Assembly: GCA_016709335.1 (NCBI GenBank)
Contig: JADJNC010000005.1
Span: 18,914-82,913 of the forward strand
Origin: Candidatus Propionivibrio dominans
GTDB taxonomy: Bacteria > Pseudomonadota > Gammaproteobacteria > Burkholderiales > Rhodocyclaceae
DNA: 64,000 nt
Reading direction: 5' to 3'
Part shown: one piece after another, positions 38,293-47,470 of the stretch
How the letters are laid out: each line of letters opens with the position of its first letter
Numbering within the stretch: position 1 is the stretch's first letter
The notes under the pieces: model-generated
The model's input: only the letters and a program-made list of their open reading frames with translations
Told to the model about the DNA's origin: nothing
The model's database searches: none
Position numbers and translations under genes: made by a program

Positions 38293-40867
38293 TTAGCCGT
38301 TTCTGAGCCTTTTCGACCGGGAACCTGGTGGGCGTCTGGCGGCCACCGCCCAGCGGTAGAAGCCCTGCTTGGCCAGTTCGACAACGAAGAGATAGACAAT
38401 CACCATGCCGCCGAGGATGTAATAAAACCGGGCAGGTGGCGGCACAAAGCCAAAATAGTGGCCTATCGGCGTGAACGGCAATATCACGGCGCTGGCGACA
38501 ACGGCCAGCGAGGTAGCCGTCAGCAGAGGATTGGCGCGGCTTTTCAGGGGATTTCCCCGGGTGCGGATGATGAAGATCACCAGCACCTGGGTGCACAGCG
38601 ATTCAACGAACCAGCCGGTCTGGAACAGCTTCTCGTCGGCCTGCAGGACGACCAGCATGACGTAGAAAGTCAGGAAGTCGAACGCGGAGCTGACCGGCCC
38701 GATCACCAGCATGAAGTTGCGTATGAAAGTCATGTCGAGCACGCGCGGGGTATGAACATCAACCGCATCCACCTTGTCCAGCGGGATCGGAATTTCCGAG
38801 ATGTCGTAGAGAATGTTGTTGAGCAGGATCTGCGTCGGCAGCATCGGCAGGAAGGGCAGGAACAGCGCCGCCCCGGCCATGCTGAACATGTTGCCGAAGT
38901 TGGAACTGGTACCCATCATGATGTACTTCATGATGTTGCCAAAAGTGCGTCGCCCTTCGAGAACGCCGGAATGCAGGACGTGCAGGTCATGTTTCAGAAG
39001 AATCATGTCCGCCGCCTCCTTGGCCACGTCCACGGCCGAATCGACCGATAAACCGACATCCGCCGAATGCAGCGATGGCGCGTCGTTGATGCCGTCGCCC
39101 AGATAGCCGACGACGTGGCCGCGTGCCCTGAGCGCCAGGATCACCCGGTCCTTCTGCGCCGGATTGACCCGGCAGAAGAGGTTCACCGTTTCGACCCGGG
39201 CCTGCAGGGCGTAATCGTCCATCTGTGCGATTTCCTTCCCGGTCAGCAATCCGGTGACCGGGATCTTCAGCTCGGCGCACACATGCCGGGTCACCAGATC
39301 GCTGTCGCCGGTGACGATCTTGATCGCTACGCCGATGCGGGCCAGCGCGGCCAGTGCGGCGGCGGCACTGGCCTTGGGCGGATCGAGAAAGGCGGCGAAA
39401 CCGGCGAGCACCAGCTCGCTTTCGTCGCTCACCACGGCATGAGGATGGTCCATCGGCACCTCGCGCCAGGCGATGCCCAATGCCCGGAAGCCTTCTTCCT
39501 CAAGCGCGTGGTACTGGCTGCGAATCTTCGCCAGCGATGTCGTCCACCGGGCGCTGCGCTGCGGCGCCATCCGCTTCATAGTGTGTACATAATCCGACGA
39601 TCTCGTCGGGAGCGCCCTTCACCACCAGCCAGCGTGTCTTGCCGTTATCGATCAGTACCGAAACGCGACGGCGCTCGAAGTCGAAGGGAACCTCGTCGAT
39701 TTTTTTCCAGGCGCCGGTTTCGATGTGCTGATGTTCGAGAATGGCTTCGTCAAGCGGGCTTTTCAGGCCGGTCTCGAAAAAGCTGTTGTAATAGGCCAGT
39801 TCAAGTACCCGCTCGCTGGGTTGGCCTTGCGCATCGACATGTTTTTCCAGGCGGATTTTAGCCTCGGTCAGGGTACCGGTCTTGTCGGTGCACAACACAT
39901 CCATTGAACCCAGATCCTGAATGGCCGTCAGCCGCTTGACAATCATGTGCAATTTCGCCATGCGCATGGCCCCCCGCGACAGCGTTACCGAGACCACCAT
40001 CGGCAACTCCGGCGTCAGACCGACGGCGAGCGCCACGGCAAACAGGAAAGATTCCAGCCACGGCTTGTGGAAAAAGGCATTGGCCAGCAGCACGAACATC
40101 ACCATCAGGATGGTCAGCCGCATGATCAGCACGCCGAAGTGACGGGTGCCGATTTCGAACGAGGTCGGTTCCGACGGCCGCGAGACGCTGTCGGCAATTT
40201 CGCCGATTGCTGTCTCCGCACCGGTCTTTACGACCCGCATCCGGGCGCTGCCGCTGACCACCGAGGTCGCCATGAATACCGCGTTGCTCGCTTCCTGGAG
40301 TTCGGTCGCCGTAGCCGCCAGCACCCCCGGCCGCTTTTCAACCGGGTAGGACTCACCGGTCAGGGCGGATTGTTTGACAAAGAAATCATGCGCTTCCAGC
40401 ACCCTCCCGTCGGCCGGAATCATGTCACCCGCCGAGAGCACGACGAGATCCCCCGCAACCACCTCGGTCACCGGTATCTCGATTTGCCGGCCATCGCGCA
40501 GCACGTTGGTGCGCACCGAAACCGACTGGCGCAACTTGTTCGCCGCAGTGTTGGCGCGGTACTCCTGGACAAAATCCAGCGTGACGCTGAGCAGAACGAT
40601 GCAGGTGATGATGACGAAGTTGGTCACTTCCCCGGTGAACGCCGAAACCGCGCTGGCAACCAGCAGGATAATGACGAGTGGATTTCTGAAACGCGCCAGA
40701 TACTGGAGCAGCAGCGATTTTTCCGGCCGCTCAAGGAAGGAGTTGGGGCCAAATCTGGCCAGCCGGTCTTTGGCCTCGACGCTCGACAGACCGCTGGCAT
40801 CAGTCGCCAGTTCGGCCTGGGGTTCCGTCAGAGGTGACAGCCACCAGCTCGGGTTATCCTCGGGCAT
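38293..40867 (-). pseudogene. mgtA: MgtA-type magnesium-importing P-type ATPase with one frameshift
   Basis: Start at MPEDNPSWWLSPL (ATG 40867). Part one: VQEYRANTAANKLRQSVSVRTNV, LSAGDMIPADGRVLEAHDFFVKQSALTGESYPV (TGES), LAVGLTPELPMVVSVTLSRGAMRMAK (the ion-site PELPM of MgtA), VLCTDKTGTLTEAKIRLE (phosphorylated Asp), FDFERRRVSVLI. Part two, after a 1-nt shift near 39540-39570: KIVTGDSDLVTRHV, VVGYLGDGINDAPSLHSADVGLSVDSAVDVAKEAADMILL and MgtA C-terminal TM helices (LLNNILYDISEIPIPLDKVD). Otherwise complete. It imports Mg2+ with ATP hydrolysis. No MgtC-like partner is nearby. A perfect Crp-like dyad lies ~194 bp upstream. Confidence 0.85.
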
Positions 40868-41053
40868 TGCATTCACCTGAATCTTTCCTGGGGTAGTGCG
40901 CTGGCCGCATTCATGACCTGCCTGCGACAGCTTGTGGGCATGTCCAGCCTTGTCATTCCTCTCCACATTCCCGTCCCGTACTTTTCACGTGAGGAAGGGC
41001 GGTTACCGGTTTTCTTCACGGCCATCAGCTTGCTCTGAGCGCTCCAGGCCGTC

Positions 41054-41069
41054 TGTTCGCTAACGAACA
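41054..41069. promoter_or_regulatory. Crp-like dyad upstream of mgtA, perfect arms
   Basis: TGTTCG-CTAA-CGAACA, almost identical to the copy at 11394-11409 including the flanking GTC and CAC. Confidence 0.6.
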
Positions 41070-41196
41070 CAGCCTGATCGCCCAGTCTATACCGGTTTAT
41101 GAAATCGATTCCATTCAGGCGCATGGAATGGCGTGTTTGATCGCTGCCATAACGGGAAAACATTCATACTTTCCTCACCGTAACGGAGACGCGTTA

Positions 41197-41212
41197 TGTG
41201 CGCTAGCGCCCA
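41197..41212. promoter_or_regulatory. Crp-like dyad upstream of the Crp/Fnr gene
   Basis: TGTGCG-CTAG-CGCCCA, one mismatch, centred ~150 bp upstream of the regulator's ATG. Suggests autoregulation. The preceding ACCGTAACGGA... resembles the leader of the BON gene at ~28500. Confidence 0.5.
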
Positions 41213-41353
41213 GACCAGCGACTGATTTTACTCCACCATGCGGATAGCACATCCTGGCAAAGTTGCACAACCGGGATGGCAATCGATACCGGCAGTGCAT
41301 CGCCTGCGGTGCGCGTGTCGAGTAAATAGTTTTGTATCACAAGGAGAATTCCA

Positions 41354-42061
41354 ATGCCGGATACCCGCTCAAGCCCTGCTGCAAATCGTCTGCTGGCGGC
41401 CCTGCCGCGCAAAGATCGCGAGCGTTTGCTGGCTTGCTGCGAGCCGGTCGAGCTTGCCTTTGCTGAGATTCTGGCCGAACAAGGCGTACGCATGCGCCAC
41501 GTATATTTCCCGACGGAAAGCTTTATTTCCCTGGTCGCGCCAATCGATGGCCGACCCAGCCTTGAGGTGGGATTGATCGGCAACGAAGGCATGCTCGGTA
41601 TCTCACTGATTCTCGGTGTCGAGGTTTCGCCGCTGCTCGCCGTGGTGCAGGGAGAAGGGCCGGCCTGGCGAATGGATGCTGAAACGTTTTGCCGCGAACT
41701 CGGCCTGAGCACGGCGCTGCAAGTTTTGCTGCAACGCTACCTTTATGTGGAGATGAGTCAACTTGCACAAACAGCGGCATGCACCCGCTTCCATCTGCTT
41801 GAGGCACGCCTGGCCCGCTGGCTCCTGATGACTCAGGACCGGGCACACTCAACCGAGTTTCATGTGACGCAGGAATTTCTCGCCTACATGCTGGGCGTGC
41901 GTCGCGTCGGCGTGACCAAGGCCGCCAGTTCGCTGCAAAACAACAAACTGATCAGCTATTGCCGAGGGAATATCAGGATTGTCGACCGCCACGGCCTGGA
42001 AGCCGCCTCCTGCGGATGTTACAAGGCCGACAAGGCGAGCTACGCCGAAATGATGGGCTAG
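41354..42061 (+). CDS. Crp/Fnr-family transcriptional regulator
   Basis: A 235-residue protein: cyclic-nucleotide-binding-like N-terminal domain ([79 protein letters not shown]), a dimer helix ([38 protein letters not shown]) and a winged HTH ([49 protein letters not shown]) with recognition helix [13 protein letters not shown]. It lacks the four N-terminal Cys of FNR and the usual cAMP-binding RxS pattern, so its signal is unknown. AAGGAGAATTCC precedes ATG 41354. It is the best candidate to bind the 16-bp dyads of this window. Confidence 0.88.
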   Translation: MPDTRSSPAANRLLAALPRKDRERLLACCEPVELAFAEILAEQGVRMRHVYFPTESFISLVAPIDGRPSLEVGLIGNEGMLGISLILGVEVSPLLAVVQGEGPAWRMDAETFCRELGLSTALQVLLQRYLYVEMSQLAQTAACTRFHLLEARLARWLLMTQDRAHSTEFHVTQEFLAYMLGVRRVGVTKAASSLQNNKLISYCRGNIRIVDRHGLEAASCGCYKADKASYAEMMG

Positions 42062-42361
42062 GGGGTGTTGACACCCCTAACATTCTTCCACTTAAGCTTG
42101 CTAATTTTGCTTAACGAAATCCCTGATCACCACAAAGCTGATATGTGGCTCGTTTATGTTGCAAGCATGAGAGACAGGTTTGTGCGCCACCGCACAGACG
42201 GCCGCCCTACAAATAGCTATTTTTGTGTTGCCACTGATGATTCGTCGCTTTCTACGAAGCAACAGGGGGCAGTGATTCATCGATAGCTGTTCAAATCTGG
42301 GGATTGCTCACAATGACGTAAGTAATTCTCACTTCTCAAAAGTCTAACAGGAGGAATTGCC
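42062..42361. other. Intergenic region with a Crp-like dyad
   Basis: 300 bases without a supported gene. Contains the dyad at 42181-42196 and GGAGGAATTGCC directly before the next ATG. Confidence 0.5.
42181..42196. promoter_or_regulatory. Crp-like dyad upstream of the collagen-BON lipoprotein, perfect arms
   Basis: TGTGCG-CCAC-CGCACA, centred ~173 bp upstream of the start at 42362. Confidence 0.6.
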
Positions 42362-42790
42362 ATGAAATTTTCAAATCTATGCGTCACTTCGGTGATGCTG
42401 CTCGCAATCAGTGCTTGCGTTGGTCCCGCCGGTCCGCAAGGTGAAACGGGTAGCCCTGGATACACTGGAGCTACTGGGGCATCGGGAGCTACGGGAGCGA
42501 CTGGAGCAACGGGAGCTACAGGTGCATCGGGGGCCAGGGGATACACAGGGAACACTAGCGGCACCCCGGTACCCAGCGAGTACGACGACCGTAGCATCAC
42601 CGCCAGAGTGGTCGCAGCCCTTCGCGATCAGCCTGCTCTAAACTCCAGCGGAGTCACCGTCGAGACCTTCAACGGTACGGTTCGACTGAGCGGCTTTGTG
42701 ACTTCCCAGGCTGACGCAACCAAGGCGATCGAGGTGGCGCGCCGCGTCGGCGGCGTGAGATCCGTCGAGAACAGCATGAACATCAAGTGA
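42362..42790 (+). CDS. Lipoprotein with collagen-like repeats and a BON domain
   Basis: A 142-residue protein. Signal [19 protein letters not shown] (lipobox ISAC), then ~15 Gly-X-Y triplets ([19 protein letters not shown], then [13 protein letters not shown] and ARGYTGN), then a linker and a BON domain ([40 protein letters not shown]...[21 protein letters not shown]). Collagen-like triplets give trimeric rods in other bacterial proteins; the BON part is thought to bind membranes. The combination suggests an outer-membrane-tethered stalk that displays a BON domain in the periplasm. Strong ribosome site AGGAGGAATT. Confidence 0.85.
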   Translation: MKFSNLCVTSVMLLAISACVGPAGPQGETGSPGYTGATGASGATGATGATGATGASGARGYTGNTSGTPVPSEYDDRSITARVVAALRDQPALNSSGVTVETFNGTVRLSGFVTSQADATKAIEVARRVGGVRSVENSMNIK

Positions 42791-42880
42791 GAGATGTTGG
42801 GTATGGATGGCTGATCAACCAAAGTGATCAACCATAGGGGGTCGTAGTCATTTAAAAACCAGGGCACCAATTATCAAATC

Positions 42881-42918
42881 ACTTCGACCCCTTTAATACT
42901 TCGACCCCTTTAATACAC
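42881..42918. repeat. 19-bp tandem duplication
   Basis: ACTTCGACCCCTTTAATAC appears twice in direct succession, downstream of the BON lipoprotein gene. No function seen. Confidence 0.6.
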
Positions 42919-43074
42919 ACGAAATACCTGACATTGTGCTGAACATCACTCTCTAAACTTGCATGAAATTGCGCGATAATGCGGCTCAACGCCTGCGGTC
43001 ACTACGTTGGGCCGTGCGTCGGCAGCCACACTTTTTCTGCCCTGACCCAGGGCATATTGCAAAGGAGAATGCAC

Positions 43075-43446
43075 ATGCTTCAGCTCACCCCTCTTGATTC
43101 GAACGTTCCGATCTTCCAGCAACTCGGTGATGATGTCTCACCCGTTATCCTGGTCAACATCTTCCAGGTCGCCGAGGGAGATATTCCCGCCCTCCTCAAG
43201 GCCTGGGAAGAAGATGCCAACTGGATGAAACAGCAACCCGGCTATATCTCGACGCAGTTGCATCAAGGCATAGCAGGCAGCACGGTGTTCATGAACTACG
43301 CCGTGTGGGAGTCAACGGCCCATTTCCGCGCCGCTTTCAGCAATCCCGAGTTCATGAAGGCACTGGAGCACTACCCGTCTTCAGCCGTTGCATCGCCGCA
43401 CCTGTTCACGCGCCTTACGGTGCCCAATCTGTGTGTTGGACCCTAA
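43075..43446 (+). CDS. Antibiotic biosynthesis monooxygenase (ABM)-like protein
   Basis: A 123-residue protein from ATG 43075, chosen over 43069 because AAAGGAG is correctly spaced only from it. Ferredoxin-like ABM pattern: SPVILVNIFQVAEGDIPALLKAWEEDANWMKQQPGYISTQLHQGI, STVFMNYAVWESTAHFRAAFSNPEFMKAL. Members act on quinones or haem, or are simple stress proteins. No partner gene nearby. Confidence 0.82.
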   Translation: MLQLTPLDSNVPIFQQLGDDVSPVILVNIFQVAEGDIPALLKAWEEDANWMKQQPGYISTQLHQGIAGSTVFMNYAVWESTAHFRAAFSNPEFMKALEHYPSSAVASPHLFTRLTVPNLCVGP

Positions 43447-43523
43447 GCCGGCAGCATTCGCTCAAGCGACCTACAAAGTCGTCCGCTATTGAAAGATCTC
43501 AGAGACTGTGAATAATACCGAGC

Positions 43524-43667
43524 CGTCATTCCGGCGCAAGCCGGAATCCAGTACCTTCCTCTGATATCAATTAAACCAATAAGATAAACGAACTGGACCC
43601 CGGCTTTTGCCGGGGACGAGCGCGGAAATCAGGCAGTAATGATTTTTTCACGGACTCTCAGTTCTGG
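43524..43667. repeat. Dispersed intergenic repeat A, copy 2 (inverted)
   Basis: Reverse complement of 31295-31432 over nearly its whole length, including ACTGGATTCCGGCTTGCGCC and the end GACTCTCAG. Confidence 0.75.
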
Positions 43668-43773
43668 AAATGGTTCGAGCACCCCGGAAATTGATTACGC
43701 TTGACTCTTCAAGAACTGTTACTACAGCATCAGTATGCCATTTAATCATGCTGTTGTTTCCCCGGAGCTACCC

Positions 43774-44025
43774 ATGCTGCAACTCAGGCCCAATTGCGAA
43801 TGCTGTGACAAGGACTTGCCAGCGGATTCGACGGAAGCCCGCATCTGCTCCTTCGAGTGCACGTTTTGCGTTTCTTGCGCTGAAGGCAAACTCCACGGCA
43901 AGTGCCCAAACTGTGGCGGCGAACTGCTGGCGAGACCGCGGCGTCCGGCAGACAAACTGGCCAGCAATCCGGCTTCAAGGGACAGGATCTACAAGCCAGC
44001 AACTTGTGCGAAGGCCACGGAGTGA
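43774..44025 (+). CDS. DUF1272 domain protein
   Basis: An 83-residue protein (ATG 43774): MLQLRPNCECCDKDLP, ARICSFECTFCVSCAEGKL and CPNCGGELLARPRRP. The Cys pairs (CECC, CSFECTFCVSC, CPNC) form a small treble-clef-like zinc module typical of DUF1272. Function unknown. Its last third is duplicated at 44715-44826, on the far side of the higBA pair. Confidence 0.87.
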   Translation: MLQLRPNCECCDKDLPADSTEARICSFECTFCVSCAEGKLHGKCPNCGGELLARPRRPADKLASNPASRDRIYKPATCAKATE

Positions 44026-44111
44026 CGTCGGACGACAATCCTGGAAAAGGAAAGACGATTGGGTCAGATCATTCTGTTTGACAGGTTCCGCGATACGGAA
44101 CAAAATAAACC

Positions 44112-44390
44112 ATGATTCATTCATTCGCCTGTCCCGATACGGAAACGCTTTTCAACAGTCAGGCCGTGCGCCGGTTCAGGAATATCGAACGTGTGGCGCG
44201 ACGCAAGCTGCTGCAGATTCATGCGGCGACCGAACTGGCCAGCTTGCGGATTCCTCCAGGCAACCAGCTCGAAGCGCTGAAAAGCGATCGCAAAGGACAG
44301 CACAGCATCCGCGTCAATGCGCAATGGCGCGTGTGCTTTGTCTGGCGTGAGGATGGTGCGCACCAGGTTGAAATTGTGGACTACCACTAG
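44112..44390 (+). CDS. higB: HigB/RelE-type toxin
   Basis: A 92-residue protein: FACPDTETLFNSQAVRRFRNIERVARRKLLQIHAATELASLRIPPGNQLEALKSDRKGQHSIRVNAQWRVCFVWREDGAHQVEIVDYH. The pattern L..L..PPGN..E.L..DR.GQ.SIR.N.QWR.CF.W is typical of HigB, a ribosome-dependent mRNA endonuclease. Antitoxin follows 9 bp downstream, the reversed toxin-first order of HigBA. Confidence 0.92.
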   Translation: MIHSFACPDTETLFNSQAVRRFRNIERVARRKLLQIHAATELASLRIPPGNQLEALKSDRKGQHSIRVNAQWRVCFVWREDGAHQVEIVDYH

Positions 44391-44399
44391 GAGCTGAAC

Positions 44400-44705
44400 A
44401 TGGCTGAACTACTTGACGAAATCCACCCCGGTGAAATTCTGCTGGAGGACTTTATGAAGCCGATGGGAATTGCGGCCCGTCAGCTTGCGGCCGACATCGA
44501 CGTCTCCCCCAGTCGCATCAGCGAGCTGGTGCACGGTTCGCGTCCGATTACCGCCGATACCGCACTGCGCCTCGGTCTGTTTTTCGAGATGGACCCTCGT
44601 TTCTGGCTGAACCTGCAAATGGAGTACGACCTGCGGGTTGCCGCGCGTACCCTTCAAGAAAAGATCACTCCTCGAATCCGCGTTTTTCAGCGCGCTGTTG
44701 CCTGA
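44400..44705 (+). CDS. higA: HigA-type HTH antitoxin
   Basis: A 101-residue XRE-type protein: IHPGEILLEDFMKPMGIAARQLAADIDVSPSRISELVHGSRPITADTALRLGLFFEMDPRFWLNLQMEYDLRVA. HigA signature HPGE.L.E.F..P. with HTH at ~25-60 and W-L-N-L-Q in the tail. It neutralises HigB and represses the operon. Confidence 0.92.
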   Translation: MAELLDEIHPGEILLEDFMKPMGIAARQLAADIDVSPSRISELVHGSRPITADTALRLGLFFEMDPRFWLNLQMEYDLRVAARTLQEKITPRIRVFQRAVA

Positions 44706-44714
44706 TTCGTTTAG

Positions 44715-44826
44715 CTGTGGCGGGGGGCTGTTGGCGCGACCGCGGCGTCCGGCAGACAAGCTGGCCAACAATCCGGCTTCAAGGGAAAGGATCTACAAGC
44801 CCTCTGGTTGTAGGAAGACCACGTAA
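44715..44826 (+). pseudogene. Duplicated 3' end of the DUF1272 gene
   Basis: CTGTGGCGG...CCGCGGCGTCCGGCAGACAA...ATCCGGCTTCAAGGG matches 43911-44020, the last third of the DUF1272 gene, including a sense reading GGLLARPRRPADKLANNPAS. It has no start of its own. Confidence 0.8.
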
Positions 44827-45082
44827 TAATGGCTCTTCACCTTTTACCCTCTCAATGCATGACTTGAATAGCCATAAGGTTAAGCACGTCATTCCGGGGC
44901 CGCGAAGCGGAACCCGGAATCCAGCAACCAGGGTTGAATACAATCTTGATACCAGAGTCTGCCTTGGTGTAGCACTAACAGGCTGAACATCGTGGCCAAT
45001 CTGGATGCTTCAAGTTTTTCCTGGTGCCGGTTTTCTCCTTTCCCGCCACCCCTGGCTCGCGTAATATGCCAGTAAAATCAAC
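44827..45082. other. Intergenic spacer with a short repeat
   Basis: Contains a CATTCCGGG...CCCGGAATCC palindromic motif at 44890-44935, of the kind found in the other dispersed repeats. No gene seen. Confidence 0.45.
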
Positions 45083-45109
45083 TTGGCCCCTATTCCCAGA
45101 GTCTCCCGA

Positions 45110-47458
45110 GTGCCCAACAAAAAGAACCTCTCCGAACGCGACATCTGCACCCAGTTCATCACTCCAGCCTTGCAGCGGTCAGGATGGGACTTCGCCACGC
45201 AGGTACGTGAAGAAGTCACCTTCACCAAGGGCCGCGTCATCGTTCGCGGCAAACTGCACACCCGCGGCAAACAGAAACGCGCCGACTACGTCCTCTACTA
45301 CGCGCCCAACCTGCCGATCGCCGTCATTGAGGGCAAGGACAACAAACACGGCGTCGGCGACGGCATGCAGCAGTCGCTGGATTACGCAGAAACTCTTGAA
45401 GTGCCGTTCGCCATCAGCAGCAATGGCGATGGCTTCCTGATCCATGACCGCACCGGCCAGCACACTCCGATCGAGCAACAACTCGCCCTTGACGCCTTCC
45501 CCACCCCGCAGGAACTCTGGCAACGCTACTGCGCCTGGAAAGGCATCGCCGGCCCGGAAAAGCGCGAGACGGTAGAAACCCCGTATTACGACGACGGCAG
45601 CGGCAAGACCCCGCGCTACTACCAGGTCAACGCCATCAACCGCAGCATCGAAGCCATTGCCAGAGGGCAACAGCGCATCCTGCTGGTGATGGCCACCGGC
45701 ACCGGCAAGACCTACACCGCCTTCCAGATCATCTGGCGGCTATGGAAATCCAAGGCCAGGAAACGCATCCTCTTCCTCGCCGACCGCAACATCCTCGTCG
45801 ACCAGACGCGCACCAACGACTTCAAGCCCTTCGGCCCGGCGATGACCAAGATCACCAACCGGCAGGCCAACAAGGCCTTCGAGATTTACCTCTCGCTCTA
45901 TCAGGCCGTCACCGGCAACGAAGAAGAGAAGAACATCTACAAGCAGTTCTCGCCGGATTTCTTCGACCTCATCGTCATCGACGAATGCCATCGCGGCAGC
46001 GCCGCCGAAGACTCGGCCTGGCGCGAAATCCTCGATTATTTTTCCAGCGCGACGCACATCGGCCTGACCGCGACGCCCAAGGAGACCAAAGAGGTTTCCA
46101 ACATCAACTACTTCGGTGATCCGGTCTATACCTACTCGCTACGCCAGGGCATCGACGATGGCTTCCTCGCCCCCTACAAGGTCGTGCGCATCGACATCGA
46201 CAAGGACTTGCAGGGCTGGCGCCCCGAGAAGGGCCAGACCGACAAGAACGGCCTGCTCATCGAAGACCGCATCTACAACCAGAAGGATTTTGACCGCACG
46301 CTGGTTCTCGAAAAGCGCACCGAACTCGTCGCCCGCAAGATCACCGAATACCTCAAGGCCACCGACCCCTTCGCCAAGACCATCGTCTTCTGCGAAGACA
46401 TCGACCACGCCGAGCGCATGCGCCAGGCGCTGGTCAATCTCAACCCCGAGCGCGTCGCCGAAAACCGCAAGTTCGTGATGCGTATTACGGGGGATGAGCA
46501 GGAAGGCAAGGCCGAACTCGACAACTTCATTGATCCGGCGAAGCGCTACCCCGTCATTGCCACCACCAGCAAGCTGATGACCACCGGCGTCGATGCGCAG
46601 ACCTGCAAGCTGATCGTCCTCGACCAGCGCATACAGTCGGTCAGCGAATTCAAGCAGATCATCGGTCGCGGCACACGCATCAACGAGGACTTTGACAAAT
46701 TCTGGTTCACCATCATGGATTTCAAGAAGGCCACCGAACTCTTCGCCCGTCCCGACTTCGATGGCGACCCGGTGCAGATCTTCGAGCCCAAAGGCGACGA
46801 ACCACCAATCCCGCCCGACGAGCCTCCTCTTCCGGGTGACGAAGAACCGCTCCCACCGCCTGAACTGCCGCTGCCACCCGATGAACCCGGCGTAAAGCGC
46901 GTCAAGTATGTCATCGGCGGCGAAGTCACCGTCTATGTCGTCGCCGAGCGTGTCCAGTATTACGGTCCAGACGGTCGACTGATCACCGAATCGCTCAAGG
47001 ACTACACCCGCAAAGCCGTCCGCAAGGAATACGCCTCGCTCGACGATTTCCTGCGTCGCTGGAGCAGCGCCGAGCAAAAGCAGGCACTGATTGCCGAACT
47101 CGAAGAACAGGGCATCCTGCTCGAAGCCCTGGCTGAAGAGGTAGGCAGGAATTTCGACCCCTTCGACCTGATCTGCCACGTGGCCTTCGACCGCCCGCCG
47201 CTCTCACGTCGCGAGCGCGCCGAGCAGATCAAAAAGCGTGACGTGTTCACGAAATACGGCGCACAAGCCCAGCGCGTCCTCGCCGGTCTGCTCGAAAAAT
47301 ACGCCGATGCCGGCATCCAGGACATCGAAGATATTAAAATCCTTACCCTCGACCCCTTCAACCAGCTCGGCACACCGCAGGAACTGGTCAGTGCCTTTGG
47401 CGGCAAGCCCGCCTATCTCAAGGCGATCCACGATCTCGAACAGCAACTCTACGCCTAA
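45110..47458 (+). CDS. hsdR: Type I restriction enzyme, R subunit
   Basis: A ~782-residue subunit starting at GTG 45110 ([22 protein letters not shown]) or at the in-frame 45083. N-terminal nuclease: [35 protein letters not shown] (the D...ExK type site). Two RecA-like motor domains: Walker [13 protein letters not shown] box [18 protein letters not shown]...[13 protein letters not shown], motif [12 protein letters not shown] Pro/Asp/Glu-rich linker follows (~46785-46890, [20 protein letters not shown]), then the C-terminal helical domain contacting the methylase. It translocates DNA and cuts at unmodified sites' distance. First gene of the RM operon. Confidence 0.93.
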   Translation: MPNKKNLSERDICTQFITPALQRSGWDFATQVREEVTFTKGRVIVRGKLHTRGKQKRADYVLYYAPNLPIAVIEGKDNKHGVGDGMQQSLDYAETLEVPFAISSNGDGFLIHDRTGQHTPIEQQLALDAFPTPQELWQRYCAWKGIAGPEKRETVETPYYDDGSGKTPRYYQVNAINRSIEAIARGQQRILLVMATGTGKTYTAFQIIWRLWKSKARKRILFLADRNILVDQTRTNDFKPFGPAMTKITNRQANKAFEIYLSLYQAVTGNEEEKNIYKQFSPDFFDLIVIDECHRGSAAEDSAWREILDYFSSATHIGLTATPKETKEVSNINYFGDPVYTYSLRQGIDDGFLAPYKVVRIDIDKDLQGWRPEKGQTDKNGLLIEDRIYNQKDFDRTLVLEKRTELVARKITEYLKATDPFAKTIVFCEDIDHAERMRQALVNLNPERVAENRKFVMRITGDEQEGKAELDNFIDPAKRYPVIATTSKLMTTGVDAQTCKLIVLDQRIQSVSEFKQIIGRGTRINEDFDKFWFTIMDFKKATELFARPDFDGDPVQIFEPKGDEPPIPPDEPPLPGDEEPLPPPELPLPPDEPGVKRVKYVIGGEVTVYVVAERVQYYGPDGRLITESLKDYTRKAVRKEYASLDDFLRRWSSAEQKQALIAELEEQGILLEALAEEVGRNFDPFDLICHVAFDRPPLSRRERAEQIKKRDVFTKYGAQAQRVLAGLLEKYADAGIQDIEDIKILTLDPFNQLGTPQELVSAFGGKPAYLKAIHDLEQQLYA

Positions 47459-47470
47459 GCAGCCTTCTCA

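Noticed and set aside
42065-42286. A 73-residue open frame upstream of the collagen-BON gene
   Set aside because: Spans the regulatory dyad, no ribosome site, no family pattern.
42465-42545. CRISPR-like or microsatellite repeat in GGAGCTACGGGAGC DNA
   Set aside because: It is the in-frame coding DNA of Gly-X-Y triplets in the lipoprotein gene; no spacers.
46785-46890. Low-complexity CCACCG-rich stretch within hsdR as a possible insertion or assembly error
   Set aside because: It stays in frame and encodes a Pro/Asp/Glu linker between the motor and C-terminal domains, plausible for an HsdR.
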